Shown in pieces: positions 17,501 to 27,690 of a stretch of DNA of 33,177 bases (its first letter is position 1; each line of letters opens with the position of its first letter). The DNA comes from Hypsibius dujardini (lineage: Eukaryota; Tardigrada; Eutardigrada; Parachela; Hypsibiidae), in the NCBI GenBank assembly GCA_001579985.1, contig LRSR01006054.1, forward strand, positions 1-33,177, given 5' to 3'. Made by a program: the position numbers and the translations under genes. Below the pieces are notes generated by a model. It was not told where the DNA came from, did not search any database, and worked only from the letters and a program-made list of their open reading frames with translations.

Positions 17501-20500
17501 AATTGTTCGCGTTCGTTTGAAGAAATAAGCAAGACATCAATCAACTGAGACCACACACAGTAAAGAGAGTATATTTGCAATTGATTGATTTTTTGGGCCG
17601 TGCAGTTTGTCCGTTCCTATTTACGGTGTATGCTGCGTTCCACTTAACGGGCCTTGTTCTTTGTCAAGAAATCGTGCCACAGCTGTATAAACTACCGGTG
17701 TGTTATTTGAGTTTGTTTGCTCTGTTTGCAGTGGAACCGTATGTCTATAAAAAGAATTAATTTTCACGCACCAGCTGGCTTATGCTTTTTGCAATGATGT
17801 CGGATAGCAGTACTTTGCCCTCGATAAACTGCAGCTCCTCCAATTGGATCCGCCACCAGTATGGGTCCAAGCCTGCGGCGACAGCTTTCCTGCACGCAGG
17901 CATCAGCAAAAACGAACCCACATTAGAGTATACGTTGCAAGCACGTTCGAATTACACCGAACAAGAGTTCCGTTCAGTGCGCACTTATTGGCTCTCTTCA
18001 TGGACATTGCTCCTCCAGCAATGCCGACAGCGGTGAGCATGAGAGCGAGGACGATTCCGGCAATGGCCGCCGGCTGACCGCCGATCCCAGCCACTAATTG
18101 GACAAACACATTGAAGCCCCCTGGTGCCTGTACGACATTAAAATGATGTCATTATCAAGTCCCTATGTATGTCGGTTGGTCTCACGGGTTTGGCATTCGC
18201 TCCCCAGTCCGTCAAACCCACAGAATGGTACGTTCGGCGGTAAGCCATCCCTTCCCGGCCACATAAACTTGCCATACCAGATTTCCTCAAAGTTGTGATA
18301 GTCAATCCGCAGGATATCCTGAAAAATGACAAATATCTCAAACCTTTCAAAAAATGCACTTTTACTTAAACATTGGACAGAAAATGTGATGATTTTAGCG
18401 TCACAGAAAGTCTTATTCCGAGCTCTGGTGTGACAGGGGGAAGTTTTCAAAGTGCCAAAAATAAAAACAGTGGAGGATATCTTTCCAAACAAAAACATCG
18501 ATTTTTTTGCATGGCTTATTGTGTCAGATTTAAAATATTTTTGGCTGTCTGATTCACAATTTATCAGTGGATGAAGCCATAAACGGCTTCAAGTGATAGA
18601 GCGCAATTCAGGAAACCATGCCGAGCTCAAACTGCGTCTGTTCTAAAACCTAAAATGGTTCTGTCAAGCAAAATCTAAAGGAGAGAGCTATGCCCACAAC
18701 CTTACACAACCTTTCGCTATGCTCACAACCCACACAACCTTTTTACCGTACCGTCGCGATCTTAAGGACAGTAGAGTGGCCTAGGGCGTGCATTCCGCCC
18801 GCCTTGCGCCGTATATATTTAGACCGGGGTGTGTGTGTGCGTCTCTGTGTATGTGCTGCACTGAGGCGGCGCTTAGCTGTCCCTTGAGATCGCGACGGTA
18901 CGGTACTTATCGACTGCTATGTACACAACCTTTTTCGCTAATTGTTGGACACAACCTTTAGCTGTGTACACAACCTTTTTCGCTAATTGTTGGACACAAC
19001 CTTTTCCGGAGGATTATTTTTTATATACTTTTGGGTGCAATAGTGGTCAGGAGAAGGGTCTTTATTTACAAGAAGGTATACAGGGTATAACGTGAAGGTA
19101 TAACGTGAGAACTCGTTTCCCGTGAAAGAATAATAATAATTGACAGTCAGTACCTAAACATTTTTTCTATTAGTTAAATCTAAAAACAACATTCAGTGCC
19201 AGCAATTTGATGATTTCGTTTTGTTCTATATATGTTCCCGTGCCAATTGACCACCGGTCATCTTTTCCTGTCTTACAAATTAAAAGCACTCATAAGACCT
19301 TACAAAAAACGTACAAATTTTATCAGTATATTTATTTGTACATTAAAATTTATAAGGATCTATACATTTAATATGGCCTACAGCAAAAAAATATAAGGTA
19401 TTATGTTGGGTCAAATATTTGATCTGATATTCAAAATCGCATGTTCACTAGATCAGGCTGCGCCTCTAAAACTGTCCAGAGAGCTTCGCAGTTCGACTTA
19501 AAGCGAACCGAATAGTTGTAGAAAATTGATTGAGGACCAAGACCGCGAAAAGGTTGCGTCCAACAATTGGCGTAAAAGGTTGTGTACATGGCAATTGATA
19601 ATTAAAAAGGTTGTGTACATGGCAATTGATAATTAAAAAGGTTATGTACATGGCAATTGATAATTAAAAAGGTTGTGTACATGGCAATTGATAATTAAAA
19701 AGGTTGTGTACATGGCAATTGATAATTAAAAAGGTTGTGTATATGGCAATTGATAATTAAAAAGGTTGTGTACATGGCAATTGATAATTAAAAAGGTTGT
19801 GTGGGTTGTGAGCATAGCGAAAGGTTGTGTAGGATTGTGAGCATAGCCCTCACCAAATCTAAATCCAGTTTTAATCAAAATGTGTCAACACATCTAAATC
19901 TAAGCAATTTAGGCTGTCGTTGCTTTTTGCGGGTAAAATGCCGGTAGGATTTTAAAAGCTCCTCCCGACCATATAAACCAAATAACAAGGTAACAATTAA
20001 TTCCATACCTCAAATTTGCCACTTTCCGAGCTCATTTGTTTGAGCGAATACGCGCGGGTACGATCCCCGTCTACGTCGATGTCGATACTGTACCCCAAGG
20101 GACTGTCGATGGTAGTGTTCTTCATTTCCTCAGCCATGGCTAGGCCGTCGGTTAAGTTATGACCCGAATGGAAGAGCTTATTCGCAGTGCTGGCGTACAG
20201 AACGATCGCATCATAGAAGCTTGTCACGACTGGATCAATCTAAAGTAGAGAAAACATATTTGGTCCCCCGAAGAGGTCGCGGAAAGAGTCCCCCGAAGAG
20301 GTCGCGGAAAGAGTCCCATACCACCACATCAAGGAGTGCGAAGACATTTCCCCCTTTTCAGTAAAACTTTCAGGAACATCAACTATTTAGATTAACTTCA
20401 AAGAAGATTTAATATATTAAACACAGTTTTATTTTAAATTAAATAGGAATAAAGTTAAATAGGAATGAAGTTAAATAGGAATGAAGTTAAATAGGAATGA

Positions 20501-23500
20501 AGTTAAATAGGAATTCGCAACAAATGTATACAAATAATGTTACTAAAATGAAATTAATATAATAAATTAAAAGTTCCAAAGTTGGGTACTAAGATTAAAT
20601 CTGAATCATAATTTTATTAAAGGGGCCTGAAGGCACGAATACGTCACTGTAAGATCTCATCAATTAAGGTCATTCATACCAGCTCCCGGACAACTGGTAC
20701 GAACCTCTTCGAACGCGCCAAAAATATAGTTGTAGTCCTTTCTCGCTCTCGAGCGAACTTCCTTCTGAAACTCGGAGAAAAACTGATCCCTCGTCTCGTA
20801 GAGCGCCAGCAAGGCTAGCGATCGATAGGCCGACTGTGCATCCTTAAAAACAAATAACACACTGGACGGTCAATGCGAGAATGGCGGGAAGAAACCTCAT
20901 AGAAGGTCTTCTTTTCGCTCATTGATTTGTACGAGGTGAAATTTTTAATTCGGCGAACGAGCAAAATCGCTTTTAATTCGGCGAACTTTTTTTTCCACTC
21001 TTTGCTAAATCAAAAGCTGCGATCTTCCACACAATCTAAAGCTTTGACAACGTCATAGAAACTTTTGCCAACTAGATAGGATAGAAAGCAAGGCAATACT
21101 CCCGTTATAGAGTTTTGACGATTGTTTGGAAAAATCAACGAGAAACTTTGTGGTAAATTAGCTGGGATTGGGGCGCTGGGGGAGCCACTCCCGTGTTGGT
21201 ACACAAGTGAAAAAACCCACAACGAAGCCGTGTCGATGATGAATCACTTCTCTTCCACGCAAATAACCATAAATATGTTTTTTTGTCTGTAAGAGCTTAT
21301 GTGGCGCCAATTGAAAGGTAATCTAGTTTGCTAAATGCTGAAACAAAGAAAAGAAACGTTTTCGTTAAGATTTTGCTAACCTGATTGAAAATGTAATGAA
21401 TGTTTTAGCTGCTCCAATAGATCAATCAACGGATTACTAGTACTCTTCGTTGCCATTTGGCGAAACACGTGCGTCCCCTGCTTTTCTCTCTTCGCCGAAT
21501 TTAAAATTTCACCTCATACTGTTAATTTGCGAGGAATACAATTGGAGGACGTACTCGTTCATAGGTGTCATGATTTTTCCATGTGAATTCGCCCCAAGCT
21601 TTGCTCTTGAAGAGCTCAATCGCGATGTAAACCTAAACAGAAATTTCAATGCCGCCGATTACATAACAAAGACTTGTCTGGATGTTTTTTACGTACATAA
21701 TCCCCCTCGGTCATTCCCAATCGGCGCGCAACCAACTAAATAACAATGTCAATTTTTCTGCATCTAAAACAAGAACTTTAATAGATGCAGTAATAACTCA
21801 CCATTATGCTGCGAACAACAGTTGCGTTCCCGAAAATTACAATCACTGTTAAGTAGAGGAGAAAAAATATGTACTGTGGAATTCCGATCAACTGGTGCTA
21901 TTGCGCAATCAGTTCAGTCAAAAAAGACCGGAGCTGATTGGCTGCAAAAATAGGAGACCACAAGACTGCACGTGCTTGATTGCTTGTATTCTTGCACAAA
22001 TTATGTGAGAATCGGGTGATTGATTACTTGATTAAAGCACTTCAGGGTTTTCGACCCGTCGGAACTAATTTACGGGGGAGGGTCGAAGAATTAGCAGCAG
22101 TTGATCGGAATTCTACAGCAACTAGTGATCTTGTTTGGCCAGACGAGTCCGGCCCAGTCTGAGGCGCACCTTTTTTTTGCCCAATAACTCTGTTCAAGAG
22201 CAATTCTCATAATGTCTCACGCAGCATAAATAAACTTCGCCTGACTTTTCCCGTCCGAATTTCAGTTTGCAATTAATTTCTACGAGCCCAATATTTTTCG
22301 GGGGTTCGTAGATCCAGGGGGCGGGGCTGTCGGATAATCTTCCAAATCTCAGGTCAAACTGCTTTTCCTGGTCGAAAAGTACCCCTAGCTCCGCCCCCAA
22401 TCACCAAAAAATAATTCGCCGATTCCAGACAATTCCAAATTGAATTATCAATAACAATTACTTTTATGCGTACGCTGAGTTCTGCAATGCGGAAGATTGT
22501 TTCTGATTGTAGCTTTAGGCCAGACGAGAGATGGTCGAGAAGAAATATATCAAACTCTTCATGCTTATAGTTAATTTTCTCAATTTGAACGAACCTCGTG
22601 ATCGACGACCCGCATCCGTGAGAAGTGCCTGATAGCGAGCTTCATCGGCTTCGTTACTGCGAAATAGCAGCAGCTTCGCGTTTAGATAGAGATCCTCCCG
22701 TTCCACCCGGTAGCGGGATGTCAGGACTCCGCCCAGTTCCGAGAAGAATTGGTTGGTCTCATCCGTGAGAATGGTGGTGTGGGTGTAGTTGAAGGTGTTG
22801 AGGAAGATGATGACCAGCCGACAGATGTCGGTGAAGGAATAAGCGGGACGGATCAGCAGCGGCATCTGGTTCCTGCGCAGACCGGTGTTGCCTTCGATGT
22901 TGGCGGACGGACAGCCGATGATGGGGACCTGACGGTACGCGGCAATCTGGTAAAGGTCAGCCACTGCTCGATCGCAGCCTGAAACAATACTTTTATCATG
23001 ACCTTAAAACTGGACATCAATTAAAATCACATTACTGAATACTAATCGTATTTATTAAATAATTGAAAATACACCGTGTTGTGCCAAAATAAACAGTTTT
23101 TTTATATCCGGTGTATATTTAAAAGCGACAATTTTGTACTAAAGCACTGACATTCTGATCATTTTTTGTTTTGTTCTGATTTAACAGATAACGCGTCTTA
23201 TAATAAAACTTAAATTTCCCACTTATCATTATTTTCCTTGTGGATCGTTCCCAGTAATTAAAACAAATACAATTTTTTTTAAAGATTTCATCAAATTAAT
23301 TTTAATTAAATTAAATATATGTACGACTTTCGATGTTATATTTCAGACCATTTCAGTTGAATACCTGGACCGATATAGACATTGCATTGGACGCCCTCTT
23401 TCGTCCAGTCCAGTGCGCTCTCCACGGCTTTATTGTTGGCCGAGCAGACGCTCCCGCCGTCCTTGTAGAAGAATTTTAACCGAACGTCGTCCGGAAGGAT

Positions 23501-23713
23501 CGCATCGTTGGCGTACTCGACCGCCATGTCAATGGCCGCCGCCGCGCGTAAATAGTTGTAGACAAGGGCGTTCTGGCCCTTCTCGATCACCGAACAAACG
23601 TTCAGGGTGGTGAGGTTGCCCGTTAAGGCTTTGTGACCTCGAGATAGGCATAATAATAGCGTTACTGTCAGCAGAGTCCGAAAATTCGTCATTTTGAAAA
23701 GAGGAAAGGACAT
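12466..23713 (-). CDS. Receptor-type (membrane) guanylate cyclase, copy B
   Basis: Paralogue of copy A with 21 coding exons on the minus strand: 23365-23713, 22595-22978, 21802-21845, 21555-21632, 20705-20842, 20009-20239, 18186-18318, 17985-18120, 17772-17889, 16409-16600, 16149-16331, 15596-15832, 15383-15517, 14794-15095, 14373-14519, 14233-14305, 13619-13766, 13460-13508, 12876-12925, 12693-12784, 12466-12615. All introns are GT-AG and the phases close to 1122 residues plus TGA. Exons 2-7 have the same lengths as in A, as do 11, 14 and those from GINSG/GIHSG to the penultimate one. Exons 8-10 and the last differ. A second in-frame ATG at 23692, next to the hydrophobic leader, could be the true start. 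Ligand unknown. Confidence 0.93.
12945..13165 (+). repeat. Dispersed repeat, copy 2, in cyclase B intron 17
   Basis: Inverted relative of 1-235, with the same block order: GGAGCATAATTCAA, a TTTTTTTGGTGA run, CACTGTAAAAATGGTG, TTTTTAGAACC. No coding potential. The two places share no gene context, so spread by transposition is more likely than segmental duplication. Confidence 0.5.
13905..14200. repeat. (TAATAG)n-type microsatellite in cyclase B
   Basis: About 290 bp of TAATAG/TAGTAA trinucleotide variants between the two exons at 13766 and 14233. The Ile/Val-only frame across it is an artefact. The array begins about 30 bp from the donor of the upstream exon. Confidence 0.93.
14794..16600 (-). 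CDS. Cyclase B, exons 10-14: kinase-homology domain and signalling helix
   Basis: A pseudokinase as in copy A. The VAxK strand reads AVAVCVLDV without lysine, the catalytic-loop region [17 protein letters not shown] lacks HRD, the DFG position is ANYG, and RAPELL is kept. Exon 10 starts with a Ser/Asn/Gly linker ([13 protein letters not shown]) that is unrelated to copy A. Exon 14 ends in the [20 protein letters not shown] helix. Exon 12 ends with ACT CAG and exon 13 starts AAG GGA, so this intron lies 4 nt upstream of its place in A. Confidence 0.85.
16630..17150. repeat. GTTCTG-rich pyrimidine-biased tract in cyclase B intron 9
   Basis: About 500 bp of irregular TGTTCTGTT, CGTTCC and TTGTTT words with strong T/C and G bias on the plus strand. 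It is open in overlapping Cys/Phe/Leu/Ser frames because AT-rich stops are rare in it. No fixed period was found. It takes up much of an intron of 1171 bp that is only 49 bp in copy A. Confidence 0.6.
17985..18120 (-). CDS. Cyclase B, exon 8: transmembrane segment
   Basis: 136 bp, phases as in copy A. The acceptor is the AG at 18121-18122; the nearer-consensus CAG seven bases upstream would shift the frame. It encodes [16 protein letters not shown] and then a hydrophobic [20 protein letters not shown] segment (about residues 472-491), followed by the basic KRANK stop-transfer sequence. Confidence 0.78.
18186..23713 (-). CDS. Cyclase B, exons 1-7: signal peptide and ligand-binding domain
   Basis: Leader [16 protein letters not shown] follows either ATG. 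Exon 1 holds [10 protein letters not shown] and [10 protein letters not shown]; its junction with exon 2 rebuilds [15 protein letters not shown]. Exon 3 (44 bp) encodes [15 protein letters not shown]. Exon 5 (46 codons) matches copy A at 41 residues. Exon 6 keeps the [15 protein letters not shown] strand and exon 7 the [16 protein letters not shown] segment. Intron 6 (18319-20008) holds the MULE-like element; introns 3 to 5 hold further inverted-repeat elements and minisatellites. Confidence 0.87.
18746..18903. mobile_element. Nested TA-flanked MITE, 158 bp
   Basis: Inverted ends begin CCGTACCGTCGCGATC and agree except for one substitution and one indel over about 27 bases. TA flanks both sides (18744-18745 and 18904-18905). 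The terminal core GATCTCAAGGGACAG and adjoining GGCGGCGCTTAGC are shared with the element at 2153-2431, so the two belong to one family. A TATA-like GTATATATTTAG lies inside. Confidence 0.65.
19574..19789. repeat. 31-bp tandem repeat inside the MULE-like element
   Basis: Seven near-identical 31-bp units of AAAAAGGTTGTGTACATGGC followed by AATTGATAATT run directly into the right terminal inverted repeat, which itself starts with AAAAAGGTTGTG. The array seems to have grown from the subterminal end. Confidence 0.9.
20261..20515. repeat. Two short tandem repeats in cyclase B intron 5
   Basis: A 26-bp unit (CCCCCGAAGAGGTCGCGGAA...) occurs twice at about 20261-20315. A 16-bp unit, AAATAGGAATRAAGTT, occurs about four and a half times at 20445-20515. 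Neither is coding. Confidence 0.85.
20932..21516. mobile_element. Inverted-repeat element in cyclase B intron 4
   Basis: The left end GAGGTGAAATTTTTAATTCG continues GCGAA and is the inverted match of the right end (TTCGCCGAATTTAAAATTTC continuing ACCTC). TA lies one side and near the other, but no secure target duplication was found. The ATTCGGCGAAC word is repeated inside the left end. No transposase. Confidence 0.5.
21874..22118. mobile_element. Short inverted-repeat element in cyclase B intron 2
   Basis: Ends read CTGTGGAATTCCGATCAACT and, inverted, CTGTAGAATTCCGATCAACT, continuing for about 7 bp more with few mismatches. Length is 245 bp and no open frame is recognisable. It begins about 30 bp upstream of exon 3, so it borders the acceptor region. 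No clear target duplication. Confidence 0.5.
22315..22400. repeat. GGGGGCGGRGCT hairpin in cyclase B intron 2
   Basis: CCAGGGGGCGGGGCT and, about 60 bp on, an inverted TTGGGGGCGGAGCT face each other. This repeats the arrangement at 6283-6385. Confidence 0.5.
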
Positions 23714-23751
23714 TTATGATGGGGAATGATGTTCCCTACATCCTACGTCCA

Positions 23752-23758
23752 CTTTATA
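23752..23758 (-). promoter_or_regulatory. Candidate TATA box of cyclase B
   Basis: TATAAAG on the minus strand lies about 40 bp upstream of the ATG at 23713. At the usual spacing, transcription would start about 15 bp before that ATG. No equivalent box is visible ahead of copy A. Confidence 0.4.
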
Positions 23759-23918
23759 CACCCATTTCTTTAACGGTTGGGTACGCGTCGTGTAAACGCA
23801 GTCAGTGAGTATTTGGTAAAACGAGATGGGAATTTTTGTCCACAGCGGAATGGCGGTGATTTGTTGAACCATGCGTGCCGAGGTAGGAATTGGGACTGCT
23901 AATTTTGTTTACCAAAAG

Positions 23919-24605
23919 CTGACAAGGAAATCCCTTGCATTGATGCAGTCAGAAGTGTTCCTTTTTGATGAAAATCGATAGATGAGATATTGCTCTATTT
24001 GTTGATACCGAATCTGAATGCGGGAACTCTGAATTGACCAAGCAAAATGTCGACATCTTTGACTCCTCCCCGGAATGAATTCTTAATAAGAACCTCCCAA
24101 TTGATTGATCGATTCGGTGCTTGAACAATTGTCTTAACCAATCAATGACCAAATTCAGTAGTGTGACCATTGATTAAACTCTCACAAAGCCAGATCAATC
24201 ACGGGGGTCANGTCACAATTATTTTGGACACATTCCTGGGCAAGTAAACGCCGAGCTGTCCAACTTTCTACATTGAAATTTACGACAGCCTGCCCCACCA
24301 ATACGGCAACCAATGACCCCCGTGATTGATCTGGCTTTGTGAGAGTTTAATCAATGGTCACACTACTGAATTTGGTCATTGATTGGTTAAGACAATTGTT
24401 CAAGTACCGAATCGATCAATCAATTGGCAGGTTCTTATTGAGAATTCATTCCAGGGAGGAGTCAAAGATGTCGGCATTTTGCTTGGTCAATTCAGAGTTT
24501 CCGCATTCAGATTCGATATCAACAAATAGAGCAATATCTCATCTATCGATTTTCATCAAAAAGGAACACTTCTGAGTGCATCAATGCACGGGCTTTCTTT
24601 GTGAG
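23919..24605. mobile_element. Large inverted repeat, 292-bp arms with 103-bp loop
   Basis: Arms 23919-24210 and 24314-24605 are collinear inverted copies without net indel: every matched pair sums to 48524. Inner ends read TGACCCCCGTGATTGATCTG. Identity is high, dropping over the outer 25 bp. Each arm contains a 73-codon frame reading outward, with 69 identical residues, but composition and lack of any known domain argue against coding. A single N at 24211 sits exactly at the arm-loop border. Most likely a foldback transposon or a palindromic duplication. Confidence 0.85.
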
Positions 24606-26589
24606 TCATGCCTGTTCCAGGAACAGCTGCATGACGAGGACACCGAAAAAGGTCTATACGAGCCGACAATCACAATTTACAGAGCAGTAACTCGTTTAGC
24701 TCCTTTACAAGTCGGGATCATGACAACTAAATGCTGGTCTATACTTCTACAAATTGCTCGGATTGTAACCTGCTTGAACTGTAAAGTGCCTTTACAAGGG
24801 AAATATAAACGCTCGGTCGAAAAGCGGTAGAATTACAAAGCATAAACGCCTACTCGTAAAAGCACTTGTATTGTAATTCGACTCTGTTCCGCTTGTAAAA
24901 CTGTCCAATTTGCCTCTATACAGCCGAATAGAATTGATCCTGTTTTTCTTTTTACAACGACATTCCCAGATAGTTCCTACATTTTGGCTTTTTAGTTTCT
25001 GTGTTTATGAAATTTACTTTAAATAGCAAATTTATTTCTCTTCCTAACAAAATCTTAGACATTGAAATTCGGTATCATGGTGAATTACTATTCGCATTCG
25101 CGTGAGGATGATTACAAGCGATTTTTGCACCGCAGATAAGCCTTACCTGTACATATAATTTTAGTTAAAATAAGTTTTTTTGTTCAAATTATCTTTGCGG
25201 TGAACAGGATGTTTTATGGAACAACGTGCTCAATCACATATCAACAGCGGATTCCATTCCCACAGCCGCAGAACTGTACTGCTGTAGACGTGGAAAGAGC
25301 GTCTTCTTTTATTTGTGCAAGAATACATTGTAGTAGGACCAATGGATTTGTGTCCATAACAACCATTTGGAAACGCTTCACACGGCGACGGACGAAATGG
25401 ATTAGAAACGGTTCGATTTCGCCTGCTCCACCATTCATTCCATTGCTCCATTCAAACTCGGTTCTTTCAGGCGTTGTCTGTAAAAAAAAATAAAACTAAA
25501 AAAATGAATATCTTCGGTTGGTAGCCTTTTTGTACCATTGGTGTGGGCTTTATGTGTAGTGAGTGAGTTGTCACGACCCCATTAACCTTACGATGCAAGA
25601 AAGGCACAGAACTCATCACAAAACCGCTGAACCAGACCAGACCAGATCATCCAAGTAACCGAGCGCGAGGTTAGAGATAACATAAACATAACTTGTATAC
25701 TTGTATTATTCCTGCCGTTGCCTCAACGAAACCCCCCCCCCCGTCTGATTATTGATACCCTTACCTGGCTTGTCTATCAGTCGGGCCACAGCTCATTCTG
25801 CAACCCCTTGTATAATTAAATGCGCGCTGTGGTGCATACAACAAGATATGGCACGATCGGTACACTTTTTTACACACTTACGAAGGCGCACGAGAACTTA
25901 ACTTAAATGGTGCACGAATGGACAATATGAGATCATCTGACAGGAATTTGGCAGGAATCTTTCGACAAGGAAAGAAATGAGCCGTTCTACACAATTGACC
26001 GATTCACCCTTCCGACGGCATGCTGGACTCAGTCCGCGTTCCTCATAGCAAACTTCTCCATTGCAATCATCTTTGGACATGCCAGATCCTGCACTCTCTT
26101 AGTAGGTCTGCGTTTCTTGTAGGCCACCCCGATCATCACCAGCACTCTAGAAGATGAGTAACAAAAAATTACAGACTTTCTAATTTAATTCCAAGCTTTC
26201 TCAGTATAATTTCAAACATTTTTTTACTCTAGATTCAAGCTCTTCTAATTCAGTTTCAAGCTGTTTCAATTTAGTTAATTATATTTTAGTGCGCCGTGCT
26301 GATCATTTGGTCACGGCATCTCGAGTCACGTCTCCCCAGTTGGCAGGCACACCAAAAGGACGACTTGTCTTCAGGAGCGCAGGCAAATGCTGGTGCCACA
26401 GCTTTTCCACTCACCTGTGTAGCCAACGTTAGATGCGTCTCCTAGCCGGCTTATTCCGTTTCCCGCGTCACCGTGGAACAACAGATCTCATGCATGGGGA
26501 ATCAAGTTGAGCTGGCGCATCGGCGCACCTACCACACAGATGCATGAGCTCTTTGGGTCTGACTGCGAGAGAGTTGGTGCTACAAGAGT

Positions 26590-26790
26590 TCAGGAGAAAT
26601 AATTTAATTTCCGAACGATCATCTCATGAACTGATTTAATGGGCAACTTTCCCCTTAGCAGTATGGAAGGTTTTTTGAACCACTTCCGCCCAATGTAGTT
26701 TGCGTGTTCGTTGACACACACGTCGTTGTTAAATCGCCAAAGGAATGCTCCACCGTGATTGTGAATCACCTTGTGTGGATGTTTGACACC
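26590..26790 (-). pseudogene. Possible remnant of an IS1595/Merlin-type transposase N-terminus
   Basis: The frame has 66 codons and no internal start; it follows an acceptor-like TTTCAG at 26791. It reads GAFLWRFNNDVCVNEH, then IGRKWFKKPSILLRG and SVHEMI. That recalls the zinc-ribbon WRC...C...S.R.GSWF..S.L pattern of ISXO2/Merlin-type transposases, with the cysteines largely lost. A 1-nt shift would join it to an upstream ATG frame (MPLTEVSLIF). The DDE part was not found to the left. Recognition is weak; it could be an unrelated exon. Confidence 0.22.
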
Positions 26791-27654
26791 CTGAAAGAGA
26801 TCTTCGTACAGGGTGGAAAATCAAAGAAACCTCCGTGAGTGGCATGTCGGCGGGACGAAAACCCACCGGGGTCCATGAAGTGGTGTATGTGACTAGGGAA
26901 AAGCAGACTCATCCTTACCGAACAGACATGGCTAGAATTTGGACAAGCGCATTCTTCAACCGACACAGACAGCGACCATTTTCTATGGTCGCATCTTCAA
27001 GGAGTGAAAAACATTAATGTTCCAATAACGTCTTTGTACTTTAATGTAGTACTAAGTAAACTAAATCCACCGGAAAAGTTTGTTTAAATAAAATTTTTAT
27101 TTTATTCAAAAGTTAAGCCACATTTTCGGCGTTTAAATTAACATTTTTAATTAAAATAACATAATGTTTAAAATGAATTTAGTGATTTGCAAGAGAACTA
27201 TGTTTTTAAATATTGATTTCAGTTTTTATGACTTAAAATAAAGTGAAAATATATTTTATGTAAAATTAAAAGCCAATTTTTGAGCCTTTTGAATATGTTA
27301 TAAAGATATTCAAGCGACACTTGCGGATAACCTGCTTGTTATTATGATTGATGGCGCGCATATGTTCAGCCATGTCCAGCCAAGTTTAAGCTACTTCCGC
27401 AAGGCGCCAAATGAAACTTCGTGTCTGACAAGAAGGAAGAGCTGTCATTGGCGTCTAACTTCTCTTTGCTGATTTATTATCTTGCTGGCAAGAACAGCCA
27501 AGATGGGGGGCTGAGGCTTGACGGTCGATACTAAAATACCCGCATACTCAGCTTCGAAAAAACATAACATCCTTGAATAATCCGCATGAGTCGTTAGGTT
27601 CCTGAACAGCTAACCATCCGTGCACATAGCCGAAAATCGGAACTTTGACAAATT

Positions 27655-27690
27655 TCATATAAGGATCAGCTGACGTGATTCGTGAGACCA
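27655..27690 (+). promoter_or_regulatory. Candidate promoter of the GH3 gene
   Basis: CATATAAGG at about 27656 is a TATA-like word some 75 bp before the ATG at 27733. It is followed by CAGCTG (E-box) and TGACGTGA (CRE-like) at 27667-27678. This is positional evidence only. Confidence 0.3.

Larger units (their letters stand above)
18680..19854. mobile_element. MULE-like non-autonomous DNA transposon, 1175 bp
   Basis: Terminal inverted repeats 18680-18744 and 19790-19854 match at 60 of 65 positions. A perfect 9-bp direct repeat, AAATCTAAA, lies outside each end (18671-18679 and 19855-19863). Long ends plus a 9-bp duplication are typical of Mutator-like elements. The interior has no transposase. 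It holds a nested TA-flanked MITE, CACAACC-type subterminal repeats and a 31-bp tandem array. It sits in cyclase B intron 6. Confidence 0.75.

Noticed and set aside
23736-23741. ATG-TAG start-stop upstream frame ahead of cyclase B
   Set aside because: With the TATA box at 23752-23758 it would lie upstream of the expected transcription start.
23949-24575. Pair of 73-codon proteins with 69 identical residues
   Set aside because: They follow from the inverted repeat itself. Without a known domain or codon bias, conservation reflects recent duplication of DNA, not selection on protein.
25200-25493. 97-codon plus-strand frame followed by AAAATAAAACT
   Set aside because: Frames of similar size overlap on the other strand, no domain was recognised, and the first Met is a GTG in the given frame.
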